Below are positions 25,627 to 34,348 of a DNA stretch of 64,000 bases, one piece after another. The stretch lies in assembly GCF_002843305.1 (NCBI RefSeq), contig NZ_PGSG01000103.1, positions 1-64,000 on the forward strand, written 5' to 3'. The notes beneath the pieces were generated by a model. That model worked only from the letters and a program-made list of their open reading frames with translations, was not told where the DNA came from and made no database searches. A program made the position numbers and the translations under genes. Numbering within the stretch: position 1 is the first letter of the stretch; each line of letters begins with the position of its first letter. Source of the stretch: Streptomyces barkulensis (GTDB lineage Bacteria > Actinomycetota > Actinomycetes > Streptomycetales > Streptomycetaceae).

Positions 25627-25968
25627 GTGCGGGCAGGATGTTCCTGGTCGGTCGACGGGCGGACGGAACTGGGCATCCGCGAGTACCGGGACGGTGGGGA
25701 GGTCGACGTCATGGAGTTCGCGACGGAGCATCCCGAACTCTTCAGGACCACCAGGAAGGCCACGTTCGGTGCGGAGACCGCCGTGTCGGACGGTGCGGTG
25801 CTCTCGGTCAACCCCTGCACGTACCAGGGGAGGATGGGCGACTACATCCTGGATATCCGGATCTATCGCTTCGACGTGTCCGAACCCGACGGCTGGCGGG
25901 CGGAGCTCGAACGCTTCGCGGAGGCGTATCTGCCGGTGGGCATGGAGGAGACGGGCTGCGAGAAGTAG
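25627..25968 (+). pseudogene. C-terminal remnant of an exported Streptomyces protein
   Basis: A 113-residue frame with an in-frame stop 9 bp before its first GTG. The content (CSWSVDGRTELGIREYRDGG near the start, SVNPCTYQGRMGDYILDIRIY, and a final GMEETGCEK) looks like the C-terminal half of a DUF3558-like lipoprotein, with paired Cys residues. No signal peptide, lipobox or good ribosome site precedes it, so the front half seems lost. Family recall is from memory. It lies head to head with the WXG-like operon and may once have belonged with it. Confidence 0.5.
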
Positions 25969-25973
25969 CCGTG

Positions 25974-25995
25974 CTGCCTGCCTGCCTGCCTGCCC
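25974..25995. repeat. CTGC tetranucleotide repeat
   Basis: About five consecutive copies of CTGC just after the stop of the exported-protein remnant, a microsatellite-like run in non-coding DNA. Confidence 0.8.
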
Positions 25996-26055
25996 GCCAC
26001 CGGGGCGGTGCGGTGGAGCGGTGCGTAGGCGCCGCCCCACCAACCGTTCACGGGT

Positions 26056-26247
26056 TCAGGGACGTGAGCCCGCCGCGTGGGTGGTGAAGGCCGACCAGGC
26101 GGCAGGGGACACGGACAACGGCTGCCGCTGAGTGTCCTTGGAGTCCCGGACGAGGACGGTGGCGGGTCGCACCGCCACCTCGACGCAGTCGCCGCCCCCG
26201 CCGCCGCTGTAGCTGCTCTTGAACCAGTGCAGTTCAGTGGTGCTCAT
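26056..26247 (-). CDS. DUF397-domain protein
   Basis: A 63-residue protein with the standard DUF397 pattern: W-F-K-S-S-Y-S, a Gly-rich turn, CVEVA and VLVRDSKD, with LSVSPAAWSAF close to the end. DUF397 proteins in Streptomyces are partners of XRE/DUF5753 regulators (the BldB-like/AbaA family) and sometimes act as antitoxin-like modulators (family knowledge). The ATG overlaps the stop of the upstream regulator (ATGA), confirming the pairing. Confidence 0.93.
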   Translation of the reverse strand: MSTTELHWFKSSYSGGGGGDCVEVAVRPATVLVRDSKDTQRQPLSVSPAAWSAFTTHAAGSRP

Positions 26248-27146
26248 AGCGCTCCTCGCATCTGCTCCAGCAGGCTCGCGGTAGCCCGGTGGCTCAGAGC
26301 CTGTGAGCGCATCTTGCCATAGCGCTGGAGCATGGCACTGACGGCTTTCGGGTCGGTGATCAGCGCACTGCTGTCGTGCGCTTCGACGTACCCGACCCAT
26401 CGGTTGTCCGATGTCTCGGCCAGGCGCATCGGCCCCTCGAATCCCGAGTGGTCCTCCTGCCGCAGCGGCATGACCTGGATCTCCACGTTGCGGCGGCGTC
26501 CCTGTTCCAGGAGGTGGTCGAGAAGGGCCCGTGTGGTGTCGGGACCTCCGAAGTGGCGTTCCAGGAGCGCCTGCTCGATCACGAAGGAGAACATCGTGTC
26601 CGGGCGCTCCACGATGAGCTGCTGCCTGGCCAGACGAGCCGCCACCTGACGTTCGAAGACATCCTCCGTCAGGAGCGGAAGGCGGCGCTCGAAGATTGTT
26701 CGGATGTAGGGCTCCGGCTGCAACAGCCCCGGAATGACGCTCGACTCGTACGTGTACAGCGACAGCGCCTCCTCCTCGATGCCGGCCCACTGGTGGAACC
26801 ACGAAGCCAGGCCCGCCCGCCGGGTCAGGCTGCGGGCCGCCGCCGCGAGGACGCGGGCGGCGACGGGGCCGAGGACTTCCTCGGAGCGGTCCACGAGGTT
26901 CCTGGGCGGGAACCGCTTGCCCTGCTCGATCTTGGCGACGTAGTGCGGGGAGTAGCGGACGCGCGGGGCGAACTCCTCCTGCGTCAGCCGGGCCTCCTCC
27001 CGCAGGACCTTCAGGACGGCCCCGAAGGTCTTGAGGCTGTCGGACAGTTCCGGTTCGCCGTTCCCGCCGCCGTTCCCTCCGTTCCCGCCACCGCTCCCGC
27101 CGCTTCCGCCGCCGTTCGCGTTCCCGCCGTCGTTGTCCGCCGTCAT
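26244..27146 (-). CDS. XRE regulator with DUF5753 domain
   Basis: A 300-residue regulator. An unusual N-terminal Gly/Asn-rich run (~residues 7-30) precedes a Cro/C1-type HTH (~38-90; LTQEEFAPRVRYSPHYVAKIEQGKR) and the DUF5753 sensor-like domain (~105-290; LASWFHQWAGIEEEAL, YESSVIPGLLQ, VGYVEAHDSSALI). This is the common Streptomyces regulator that forms a gene pair with DUF397. The ATG has GGAGGCGG upstream. A HATPase gene starts divergently 183 bp away, which is the usual triad in this genus. The ligand of DUF5753 is unknown. Confidence 0.93.
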   Translation of the reverse strand: MTADNDGGNANGGGSGGSGGGNGGNGGGNGEPELSDSLKTFGAVLKVLREEARLTQEEFAPRVRYSPHYVAKIEQGKRFPPRNLVDRSEEVLGPVAARVLAAAARSLTRRAGLASWFHQWAGIEEEALSLYTYESSVIPGLLQPEPYIRTIFERRLPLLTEDVFERQVAARLARQQLIVERPDTMFSFVIEQALLERHFGGPDTTRALLDHLLEQGRRRNVEIQVMPLRQEDHSGFEGPMRLAETSDNRWVGYVEAHDSSALITDPKAVSAMLQRYGKMRSQALSHRATASLLEQMRGAL

Positions 27147-27328
27147 GGAAAACCGCCTCCCCGTACCCGCGTCGGCAACACGATGTGCCCGTCCCGTTGC
27201 CCAACGTCACAGATCAGTCATCGTTACACCCCGTGACCGACCCAGTCCACCGGTTCCGCTGGTACAGCGAAATCTGTACGGGTTCCGGCCCTGCCGACCA
27301 GGCGGTTCGCGGCGGAACGCTGGCCGCC

Positions 27329-27868
27329 ATGACAGTCCAGCACCCCCAACCGCCCATCACCGTACGTACGTTCGCCCAGCGTTTCTCCGCGACCCGGCGC
27401 GGTGCGCGGCTGGCCCGGCTGCTCGCCGCGCACCAGTTCACCGTCTGGGGCGTCCCGCGCGGCACGGCCGTCTTCGACTCCGCCACGCTGGCCGTCGCCG
27501 AGCTGGCGGCCAACGCCGTGCTGCACGGCCGCGTCCCCGGGCGGGACTTCGAGCTGGTGCTCGTGTACGACGGCGGGGGAGGCGTGCTGCGCGTCGAGGT
27601 GGCCGACACCCACCCGGCGCCCCCCGTGCCCTCGCCGGCCGCCGTCGCAGGGGCGGAGCCGGAGTGCGGGGAGGAGGAGCGGGGCAGGGGGCTGCTGCTG
27701 GTCGAGGCGGTCGCGGACCGCTGGGGGGTGCGCGAGCGCTGCGGACCGGGCAAGACGGTGTGGGCGGAGTTCGCACTCAAGGCGGTGCCCGGCGGCTTCC
27801 CCGGCCCGTTCGACCCCGTCGAGCCCGCCGGTTCCGCTGACACCTCAGCTCCGGTGGACGGCACCTGA
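27329..27868 (+). CDS. RsbW-type histidine-kinase-like ATPase (possible anti-sigma factor)
   Basis: A 179-residue GHKL-fold ATPase. The N-box reads AVAELAANAVLHG, and the G2-like segment is GRGLLLVEAVADRWGV. There is no histidine phospho-acceptor domain, so this is the free HATPase_c type used as anti-sigma factors or partners of XRE/DUF397 pairs in Streptomyces. The tail (FPGPFDPVEPAG) is low-complexity. The ATG at 27329 was chosen because the domain starts about 30 residues later; the frame opens at 27185 without support. It is divergent from the XRE/DUF5753 gene, with no anti-anti-sigma gene nearby. Confidence 0.85.
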   Translation: MTVQHPQPPITVRTFAQRFSATRRGARLARLLAAHQFTVWGVPRGTAVFDSATLAVAELAANAVLHGRVPGRDFELVLVYDGGGGVLRVEVADTHPAPPVPSPAAVAGAEPECGEEERGRGLLLVEAVADRWGVRERCGPGKTVWAEFALKAVPGGFPGPFDPVEPAGSADTSAPVDGT

Positions 27869-27945
27869 CATGGTCGGAACCGGATGACGTCCCAGTCGGG
27901 CGCCGCCCGGCCCTTCCCGGCGGCCGGGCGCCGGGAAGGGCGCGG

Positions 27946-30204
27946 TCAGGCGTCGCGCAGGCCGACCTTCCTGTGCAGCCGCCGCAGCGGCCGCGGAGCC
28001 CACCAGTTGGCGCGGCCGAGCAGTTTCATGGCGGCGGGTACGAGGATGCCGCGCACCAGGGTGGCGTCCACGATCACCGCCAGGGCCAGCCCCGCGCCCA
28101 GGAGTTTGAGCAGGCTCAGCTGGGAGGTCGCGAGCGCGGCCAGGACCGTGGCGACCACCAGGGCGGCGGCGGTGATCAGCCGGCCGGTGCGGTCGATTCC
28201 GAAGACCACCGCACGGGTGTTGTCCCCGGTGGCCAGGTACTCCTCGCGGATGCGGGAGAGCAGGAACACGCTGTAGTCCATGGACAGGCCGAACGCCACG
28301 CAGAACATCAGCAGCGGCACGGTCACCTCCAGCTGCCCGGTGTGCACGAAGTCGCCCACGAGCCACTTGAGATGGCCGTCCTGGAAGACGTACACCATCG
28401 CGCCGAAGGAGGCGGTGAGGCTGAGCACGTTGAGCAGCAGGGCCTTCAGGGGGACCACCAGGCTCCCCGAGAACAGGAAGAGCAGGGCGAACATGCTCAG
28501 CGCGATCACCGCGCCGGCCCAGGGGATGCGGTCGCCGAGCGAGGACTTGGTGTCCACCAGGGACGCGGCCTCCCCGCCGACCAGTGCCTGCGACGGGGCG
28601 CCGACCGCGCGTACGGCCCGGACGTGCTCCTCGCCCTCCGCCGAGTTGGGGCCGGCGGTGGAGACCACCGACAGCCAGGTCCCGCCGCCGTCCGCGTAGG
28701 CGGCGGAGGCCGGTCCGGGAGGCGCGACGCGCCGGCCCCCGGCCCAGCTTCCGGCCGCGCCGTCCACCCGGGCGGTGCCCTCGACGCGGGAGAGGTCGCG
28801 GGCGTACCGCTCCAGGTCCCCGCGCCGGTCCCCGGGGTTCAGGTCCGGCAGGACGACCGTCACCGGGGAGGTGGAGGCGCCGTCGAAGTCCTCGCGGATG
28901 CGGTCGGAGGCAACCTGGGCGCTGCTTCCCTCCGGAAGGATCCGGTCGTCGGTGAGGCCGAAACGGGCGTGGCCGAAGGGCAGTGCGAGGAGGACCAGCA
29001 GCACGGTCACGGCTCCGCCGGCCAGCACCGGACGGCGCATCACCGCACTCACCAGCCGGTGCCAGAAGCCGGTTTCGCCCTGCCGGGCGCCCGGCAGCCG
29101 GCGGCGCAGACCCGCGAAGACGTCCAGGCGGTCGATGCGGCGGCCGATCAGCGAGAGCACCGCGGGCAGGATCACCAGGGACGCCGCCGCCGCGAGGATC
29201 ACCACCGCGATCCCGGCGTACGCCAGGGACCGCAGGAAGTACACGGGGAAGACCAGCATCGCGGCGAGCGAGAGCGCCACGGTGAGCGCGGAGAACAGCA
29301 CCGTGCGTCCGGCGGTGCGCATGCTCTCGGCGATCGCCCCGTGCACGTCCAGGCCCCGGCCGAGTTCCTCGCGGTACCGCGTGACGATGAACAGGCTGTA
29401 GTCGACGGCGAGTCCGAAGCCGAGGGCGGTGGTGATGTTCATCGCGAAGAGAGACACATCGGTGAACTCGGTCATCAGACGCAGCACGGCGAGGGTGCCC
29501 ACGACCGACACGACACCCACCAGCATCGGCAGCGAAGCGGCGACGAGGGAACCGAAGGCGGCCAGCAGGATGAGCAGGGTCAGCGGCGCCGCGAGCAGTT
29601 CGGCGCGGGTCAGGTCCTCCTGGCTCTGCTTCTCCAGCAGGTCGTTGACCGGGGCCCGGCCGGTGGCGGTCACGGTGAACGGCCCCTGCTCGCCGGTGAC
29701 CCGCGGCACCAGTTCCCGTGCCGCCCCGGTGGCCTCGCCCTCGTCACCGGCGAGCTTGACCAGCACCAGGGCGGACTTCCCGTCCTCCGAGCGCATCGAG
29801 GGGTCGTGGGTGCTCCAGAACGACCGCGCGGAGACCACGGAGGGCGAGTCGCCCACGCGGTCGGTGAACTCCCGCCCGGCCCTGGCCAGTTCCGGCCGGT
29901 CGACGGGGGCGCCGGCCTCCAGGAGCAGGACCATGTCGGGGGATCCGGCCCCGAATCGTTCGGCGAGCATCCTCCCGGCCCGGGCGGACTCGGAGTCGCC
30001 GGGCGTGTAGCCGCCGCCGGACAGGTGCTCCGCGACCCCGCCCCCGAAGAGAGCGGCGGCCATGGAGAAGGCCGCGACCAGTACGAAGACCGGCACCCTG
30101 CGCCTGGCCAGCGACCGGGCGAGGGCCGCGAGCCGGCTGCGCGGTGGTGACGGTGACGGCCCGGTGGTGCCGTGGCCGGGCTGCCGCTGTGCGTACGGAG
30201 TCAT
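27946..30204 (-). CDS. MMPL/RND-family exporter
   Basis: A 752-residue inner-membrane transporter with the MMPL layout: TM1, a large extracytoplasmic loop (~75-200), a bundle of five or six helices (~205-370), a second loop (~420-540) and a second bundle (~560-720). The conserved motifs GFGLAVDYSLFIVTRYREEL and AFGLSMDYSVFLLSRIREEY carry the Asp-Tyr pairs of the proton relay. MMPL proteins export lipids or hydrophobic drugs. The ATG has GGGGGGA upstream. The TetR gene lies 150 bp upstream on the same strand and is the likely controller. Confidence 0.93.
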   Translation of the reverse strand: MTPYAQRQPGHGTTGPSPSPPRSRLAALARSLARRRVPVFVLVAAFSMAAALFGGGVAEHLSGGGYTPGDSESARAGRMLAERFGAGSPDMVLLLEAGAPVDRPELARAGREFTDRVGDSPSVVSARSFWSTHDPSMRSEDGKSALVLVKLAGDEGEATGAARELVPRVTGEQGPFTVTATGRAPVNDLLEKQSQEDLTRAELLAAPLTLLILLAAFGSLVAASLPMLVGVVSVVGTLAVLRLMTEFTDVSLFAMNITTALGFGLAVDYSLFIVTRYREELGRGLDVHGAIAESMRTAGRTVLFSALTVALSLAAMLVFPVYFLRSLAYAGIAVVILAAAASLVILPAVLSLIGRRIDRLDVFAGLRRRLPGARQGETGFWHRLVSAVMRRPVLAGGAVTVLLVLLALPFGHARFGLTDDRILPEGSSAQVASDRIREDFDGASTSPVTVVLPDLNPGDRRGDLERYARDLSRVEGTARVDGAAGSWAGGRRVAPPGPASAAYADGGGTWLSVVSTAGPNSAEGEEHVRAVRAVGAPSQALVGGEAASLVDTKSSLGDRIPWAGAVIALSMFALLFLFSGSLVVPLKALLLNVLSLTASFGAMVYVFQDGHLKWLVGDFVHTGQLEVTVPLLMFCVAFGLSMDYSVFLLSRIREEYLATGDNTRAVVFGIDRTGRLITAAALVVATVLAALATSQLSLLKLLGAGLALAVIVDATLVRGILVPAAMKLLGRANWWAPRPLRRLHRKVGLRDA

Positions 30205-30354
30205 GGAGATCCCCCCTGATGTCTTCGGGGCGGGCGCGGGCGGGTCGCCGCTTCCGCCGTGGTCGGACGCGCCGGTGTCGGGTCACCGGGCGCCGTGGAT
30301 GTTCGTACGGGGGCCCGACCCCGGTCGGTGTCCGCCCGTGTCCGCCCGTGGTCC

Positions 30355-30984
30355 TCAGCCCTGCCCGAGGAGGTGGTGGCGCAGGGAGGAGTGGACCCAG
30401 TCGGCCCACTGCCGCGGCGTCCAGCCCCGCTCGGTGACCAGCAGGTGGTACATCTCGGGGCCCAGCAGGCCGTAGCCGATGTCCACTGCGCGGTCGAGGG
30501 TGAGGGGCCCGGGCAGCGGGTGCTTCTCGGCCAGGGCCTTCACCAGGTGCTCCTGGACCTCCATGCGCTGCCGCTTGTTGCGTTCCCAAAGCGGTGCGAC
30601 GTCCTCGTTGGAGACCGCCGCGCTGCGCAGCACCTCCAGCAGCCCGCCGACCCGCTCGTAGATCTCACGGGCGCCCGCCACCTGGTGGCGCAACTGGTCG
30701 TCGGGATCCTCGGCGGCCACGGCTTCCAGCACCCACGGGCGTTCCAGCGTCGGGACCGGCTCGTCGTCCCCGGCGACGCGGACGTCGAGGAGTTCCTTGA
30801 GGATCGTCTGCTTGTTCCCGAAGTTGAAGTAGACGGTCTGGACCGCGACCTTGGCCTCCCGGGCGATGGAGTCGATCGTCGTGCCGTCGTAGCCGTGGGC
30901 GGTGAAGAGCCGGAACGCCGCGTCCAGCATGCGCCTCCTGGTCTCCTGGGCCCGCTGCCGCCTGATACCGGGCTTGGCCTTCAC
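30355..30984 (-). CDS. TetR-family repressor
   Basis: A 209-residue regulator with an N-terminal TetR HTH (~residues 14-60: MLDAAFRLFTAHGYDGTTID, then VAVQTVYFNFGNKQTILKEL) and an all-helical ligand domain. The GTG start is preceded by GGGAGAA at a longish distance. It sits upstream of, and co-directional with, the MMPL gene and divergent from the MFS gene. The 30-bp dyad at 31016-31045 between the two start sites is the obvious operator, so it probably represses both exporters and itself. The inducer is unknown. Confidence 0.92.
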   Translation of the reverse strand: MKAKPGIRRQRAQETRRRMLDAAFRLFTAHGYDGTTIDSIAREAKVAVQTVYFNFGNKQTILKELLDVRVAGDDEPVPTLERPWVLEAVAAEDPDDQLRHQVAGAREIYERVGGLLEVLRSAAVSNEDVAPLWERNKRQRMEVQEHLVKALAEKHPLPGPLTLDRAVDIGYGLLGPEMYHLLVTERGWTPRQWADWVHSSLRHHLLGQG

Positions 30985-31011
30985 CTTGGCACCGTCCGTT
31001 CTCCCGTTTCA

Positions 31012-31045
31012 TTGACTGTAGTGCTTCTCTAGAGTGAGACTACAG
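31012..31045. promoter_or_regulatory. TetR-type operator over the MFS promoter
   Basis: A 30-bp interrupted dyad (31016-31045): outer arms CTGTAGT and ACTACAG, inner palindrome CTCTAGAG, all on one centre. TTGACT at 31012 and GAGACT at 31036, spaced by 18 bp, form a plausible plus-strand promoter, with the dyad covering the space between. A TetR dimer here would block the MFS gene and probably the tetR promoter too. Confidence 0.75.
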
Positions 31046-31079
31046 CGAATTTCTCGGTACGGCCACAGAGAGGGCGCGT

Positions 31080-32276
31080 ATGGGTACGCGGTCGGAACGG
31101 CGAGCGGGCGACCGGACGCCGGGCGGGTCCGGGGGGATGGTGCCTCTGCTCGCCACGGGCATGGGGCTGGCGATGTTCGTGCTCTTCGCACTCGGCGCGC
31201 TGGGGCCGTCGCTTCTCGGGGAACTCGGCATCCCGCGTTCCCTGTTGGGCGCCCTGACGGCGCTGGCCTTCGGTGCCGCCTCCGTGCTGTCGCTCTGCAC
31301 GGGGCACATCACCGACCTCATGGGAGGCCGGCGGACCCTGGTGGGACTCCTGGCGACCGTGGCGGCGGCCTTCGCTCTCCTCGCGCTCGGGGGCGACCTC
31401 GTCCGGCTGCTCCTGGCACTGCTGCTCGCGGGGATCGCGCAGGCGTTCGTCAACCCGGCGACGAACCGGCTGATCGCCGACCATCTGCCGCCCGAGCGGC
31501 AGGCCGCGGCCGTGGGCGTCAAGCAGTCGGGCGTCCAGATCGGGGCGTTCGCCGCGGGGCTGCTGCTTCCCACGCTGGCGGCGGCGCTCTCCTGGCGCGC
31601 GGCACTGGCCCTGGTGGTCCCGGTGGCGCTGTCCGCCGCGCTCCTGGCCCTGCGGCTCCCGGCCGACCGCCCCCCGGCCGAACGGCGGACGGGCGGCTTC
31701 CTGCCGGGGAAGCCCAACGCCGCCGCCCGCCGCCTCATCGTCTACTCGTTCGGCGTCGGTACCGGCCTGGCCTCCCTCAACACCTACCTCCCGCTCTACG
31801 CGCACCAGGAACTCGGCATGGGAGAGCGGGCGTCGGGCGCGCTCATCGCGGTGCTCGGCGTGGCGGGCATCGCGGCACGCGTGCTGTGGGCGCGTCTCGG
31901 CGGGCGGTTCGCCGACATCTCCGTCCCGCTGTCGGTCCTGGCGGGAGCCGCCGCGTGCTTCGTTGCCCTGATGCCGGCGGCCGGCGTGCTGACGCCGCTG
32001 GTGTGGGCCGGGGCCGTCGGCCTGGGAGGGTCGGCGGTGGCGGCCAACGCCGTCTCGATGGTGGCCGTGGTGCGCAGTCCGCGCTTCGGTCCCACCGGGC
32101 ACGCCTCGGCCTTGGTCTCGGCGGGCTTCTTCGGCGGCTTCGCCTTCGGCCCGCTCGCCTTCGGGGCGCTGGTGGACGGTACGGGCGGCTACGGCGCGGG
32201 CTGGGCCATGATCGGCGCCGCCTTCCTCGTCTCCGTCCTGTGCGGGGTGCGGATGCGCGGAGCGGGGCGTTCTTGA
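31080..32276 (+). CDS. MFS transporter
   Basis: A 398-residue carrier with 12 predicted helices in two halves. The cytoplasmic loop 2-3 motif reads GHITDLMGGRRTL, the form typical of MFS drug or metabolite efflux carriers; NPATNRLIADHLP and a second-half ARLGGRFAD also fit. The N-terminal ~20 residues are Arg/Gly-rich. The ATG follows AGAGAGGG. It is divergent from the TetR gene and shares its operator. Substrate unknown. A tRNA gene on the other strand follows 60 bp after the stop. Confidence 0.9.
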   Translation: MGTRSERRAGDRTPGGSGGMVPLLATGMGLAMFVLFALGALGPSLLGELGIPRSLLGALTALAFGAASVLSLCTGHITDLMGGRRTLVGLLATVAAAFALLALGGDLVRLLLALLLAGIAQAFVNPATNRLIADHLPPERQAAAVGVKQSGVQIGAFAAGLLLPTLAAALSWRAALALVVPVALSAALLALRLPADRPPAERRTGGFLPGKPNAAARRLIVYSFGVGTGLASLNTYLPLYAHQELGMGERASGALIAVLGVAGIAARVLWARLGGRFADISVPLSVLAGAAACFVALMPAAGVLTPLVWAGAVGLGGSAVAANAVSMVAVVRSPRFGPTGHASALVSAGFFGGFAFGPLAFGALVDGTGGYGAGWAMIGAAFLVSVLCGVRMRGAGRS

Positions 32277-32335
32277 GGGGGCGGGAACACGCGCGCCGCC
32301 CGGCGGGCCGGACGGCGACGGTGGAAGGTTGTGAG

Positions 32336-32408
32336 CGCCCCCGGCAGGACTCGAACCTGCGGCCAAGCGCTTAGAAGGCGCCTGCTCTATCCACTGAGCT
32401 ACGGGGGC
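32336..32408 (-). tRNA. tRNA-Arg (anticodon TCT)
   Basis: A 73-nt cloverleaf reads on the minus strand from 32408: acceptor GCCCCCG pairing with CGGGGGC, D arm GCTCAGTGGATAGAGC, anticodon stem GGCGC/GCGCT with loop CTTCTAA giving TCT, and T arm GCAGG-TTCGAGT-CCTGC. CCA is not encoded. It decodes AGA, a rare codon in such GC-rich DNA. No integrase or attachment-site repeat lies beside it. Confidence 0.97.
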
Positions 32409-32710
32409 TCAAGCGGTCGCGGACGGACGACGGAGCGCCCCCGGGTGACCTTGCCGCGACAAGGATAGGGGCCCGGGCGCTTCCTCCCGGTTGCTTCACG
32501 TCCGCGACACCCTGTGGAGGTTCAGTGAAGCGGTCCCGATAATCGCAGGCGAGTACGAATCATGCATCGGTTTGAACGCCCGGCGGGGCGGGTGTTGTGC
32601 AGTCGTTATGCCCTCCGCTCCCCGGCGCGGCGCGGGCCACAGGGGTCAAAACACCCTGTTCTAGCCCTAATGCACTTCAAAAACCATTCGAAATTGGGCA
32701 TTCTGCCCAT
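32409..32710. other. Intergenic region between tRNA and dynA-like gene
   Basis: About 300 bp. The right 100 bp is AT-richer than its surroundings and contains a short dyad TGGGCA-TTC-TGCCCA (32695-32709) ending just before the GTG of the GTPase gene. No ribosome-binding site is visible there, so a leaderless or structured start is possible. No gene seen. Confidence 0.5.
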
Positions 32711-34348
32711 GTGGCGATCTTGGAAGCTAGGACCGAACTGCTCGACGCGCTCACCACGCTGCGTGACCGCGTCGCCGCAGCCCGCTTTCCGCTGCCGCTG
32801 CCCGGGGCCGAGCGCGCCCGCCGCTCCCGCAGCGAGCTGCTCGCCCAGCTCGACGACTACCTGGTGCCCAGGCTGCGTGCCCCCGAGGCGCCGCTGCTCG
32901 CCGTGGTCGGCGGCTCCACCGGGGCCGGGAAGTCCACCCTGGTCAACTCGCTCGTCGGGCGCCGGGTCAGCGACGCGGGGGTGCTGCGGCCCACCACGCG
33001 CACACCCGTGCTGGTCTGCCACCCCGCCGACCAGCACTGGTTCGCCGGACCCCGCGTACTGCCCCGGCTGAGACGGGTCTGGACACCGCGCCGGGACGAC
33101 TGCCGGGCCACGCAGGACACCCCGCCCGCCCTCCCCGACGACGACCACCCGGCGGACGGCGGCGACGCGGACGCCCCGCCCGCGCTCGCCGTCGAGACCG
33201 CCGAGGCCGTGCCCGTCGGGCTCGCCCTGCTGGACTCGCCAGACATCGACTCCCTGGTGACCGCCAACCGCGAACTGGCCGCCGAGCTGTTCTGCGCCGC
33301 CGACGTGTGGATCCTGGTCACCACCGCCTCCCGCTACGCCGACGCGATCCCCTGGCATCTGCTGCGCAGCGCCCGCGAGTACGACGTGACGCTGGCCACC
33401 GTGCTGGACCGGGTGCCCCACCAGGTCGCCGACGAGCTCTCCCGCCGGTACACCGCCCTGCTGACGCGGGCCGGCCTCGGCGACGTGCCCTGCTTCACCG
33501 TTCCCGAGCTGCCCGAGTCCGCGCACGGCGGCTCCGGGCTGCTGCCCGCCACGGCCGTGGCCGGGCTGCGCGAGTGGCTGCTCCACCACGCCGGGGACCC
33601 CGCCGCCCGCGTGGTCGCCGCCGACCGGACGGCCACCGGCGCCCTGGCCTCGCTGCGCTCGCGCGTCTCCGGGCTGGCGGGCGCGGCGGCGGCCCAGCAC
33701 GCGGCCGTACTGCGGCTGATGCGCCACATCGACGGCGCGTACGAGCGGGCCGGGGCGCGGGTGCGGCGGCAGATCGCCGACGGCGAACTGCTGGCGGGCG
33801 AGGCCCTCGCCCGCTGGCGCGGCTTCCCCCGGGACAGCGGCGGCGACGAACTCCTGGACGCCTTCGCCGACGGACTGTCCGCCCTGCTGCGCGGCGCCGT
33901 CGGCGACGCCGACGAGCAGGCCGCCGACGCCTGGCGCCTGGAACCCGGCGCCCCCGAGTGCGGCCGCGCCGACGAACTGGTCGCCGAGCGGATCGACCTC
34001 CTGGCGCGGCGCTGGCGGCGCTGCCTGGAGGAGGTGGCCGACGAGGAACTGCGCGCGGCCGAGAGCGGCTGCCCGCTGTCGGCCGAGGAGACCGCGGCCC
34101 TGCTCGCCACCGTCCTGCTGGGCGGGTGGCGCGCGCGGGGCGCGGACGAGGCGCTCGCCTGCGCCCTGGGCGCGGCCGGCGCGGCGCGGCTGCGCGAGCG
34201 CGGCGAGCGGCTGCTGGAGGACTGCCTGGACCGCGTGCTGCGGGGGGAGCGCGGCTACCGGCTCGCGCCCCTGCGGGACCTCGACGCCACCCCCGACCAG
34301 CAGGTGGCCCTGATCGCCGCACTGTCCGTACTGCAGAGGGAGAGGTGA
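32711..34348 (+). CDS. dynA: Dynamin-like GTPase DynA-type
   Basis: A 545-residue GTPase. The P-loop VVGGSTGAGKSTLVNS lies at residues ~65-80, switch I threonines are in LRPTTRTPV, and the G3-like element is LLDSPDID. Long helical stalk regions follow. There is no transmembrane segment. In Streptomyces a pair of such proteins, DynA and DynB, stabilises FtsZ rings in sporulation septa (established work on S. venezuelae); adjacency to a second GTPase with two C-terminal helices and to ssbB agrees with that locus. The GTG at 32711 was chosen because homologous-looking sequence starts there; upstream codons are Pro/Ala-rich. The stop overlaps the next start (GTGA). Confidence 0.82.
   Translation: MAILEARTELLDALTTLRDRVAAARFPLPLPGAERARRSRSELLAQLDDYLVPRLRAPEAPLLAVVGGSTGAGKSTLVNSLVGRRVSDAGVLRPTTRTPVLVCHPADQHWFAGPRVLPRLRRVWTPRRDDCRATQDTPPALPDDDHPADGGDADAPPALAVETAEAVPVGLALLDSPDIDSLVTANRELAAELFCAADVWILVTTASRYADAIPWHLLRSAREYDVTLATVLDRVPHQVADELSRRYTALLTRAGLGDVPCFTVPELPESAHGGSGLLPATAVAGLREWLLHHAGDPAARVVAADRTATGALASLRSRVSGLAGAAAAQHAAVLRLMRHIDGAYERAGARVRRQIADGELLAGEALARWRGFPRDSGGDELLDAFADGLSALLRGAVGDADEQAADAWRLEPGAPECGRADELVAERIDLLARRWRRCLEEVADEELRAAESGCPLSAEETAALLATVLLGGWRARGADEALACALGAAGAARLRERGERLLEDCLDRVLRGERGYRLAPLRDLDATPDQQVALIAALSVLQRER

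Noticed and set aside
32336..32408. tRNA as integration site of a mobile element
   Set aside because: No integrase gene, no repeat of the tRNA 3' end and no atypical DNA directly beside it.
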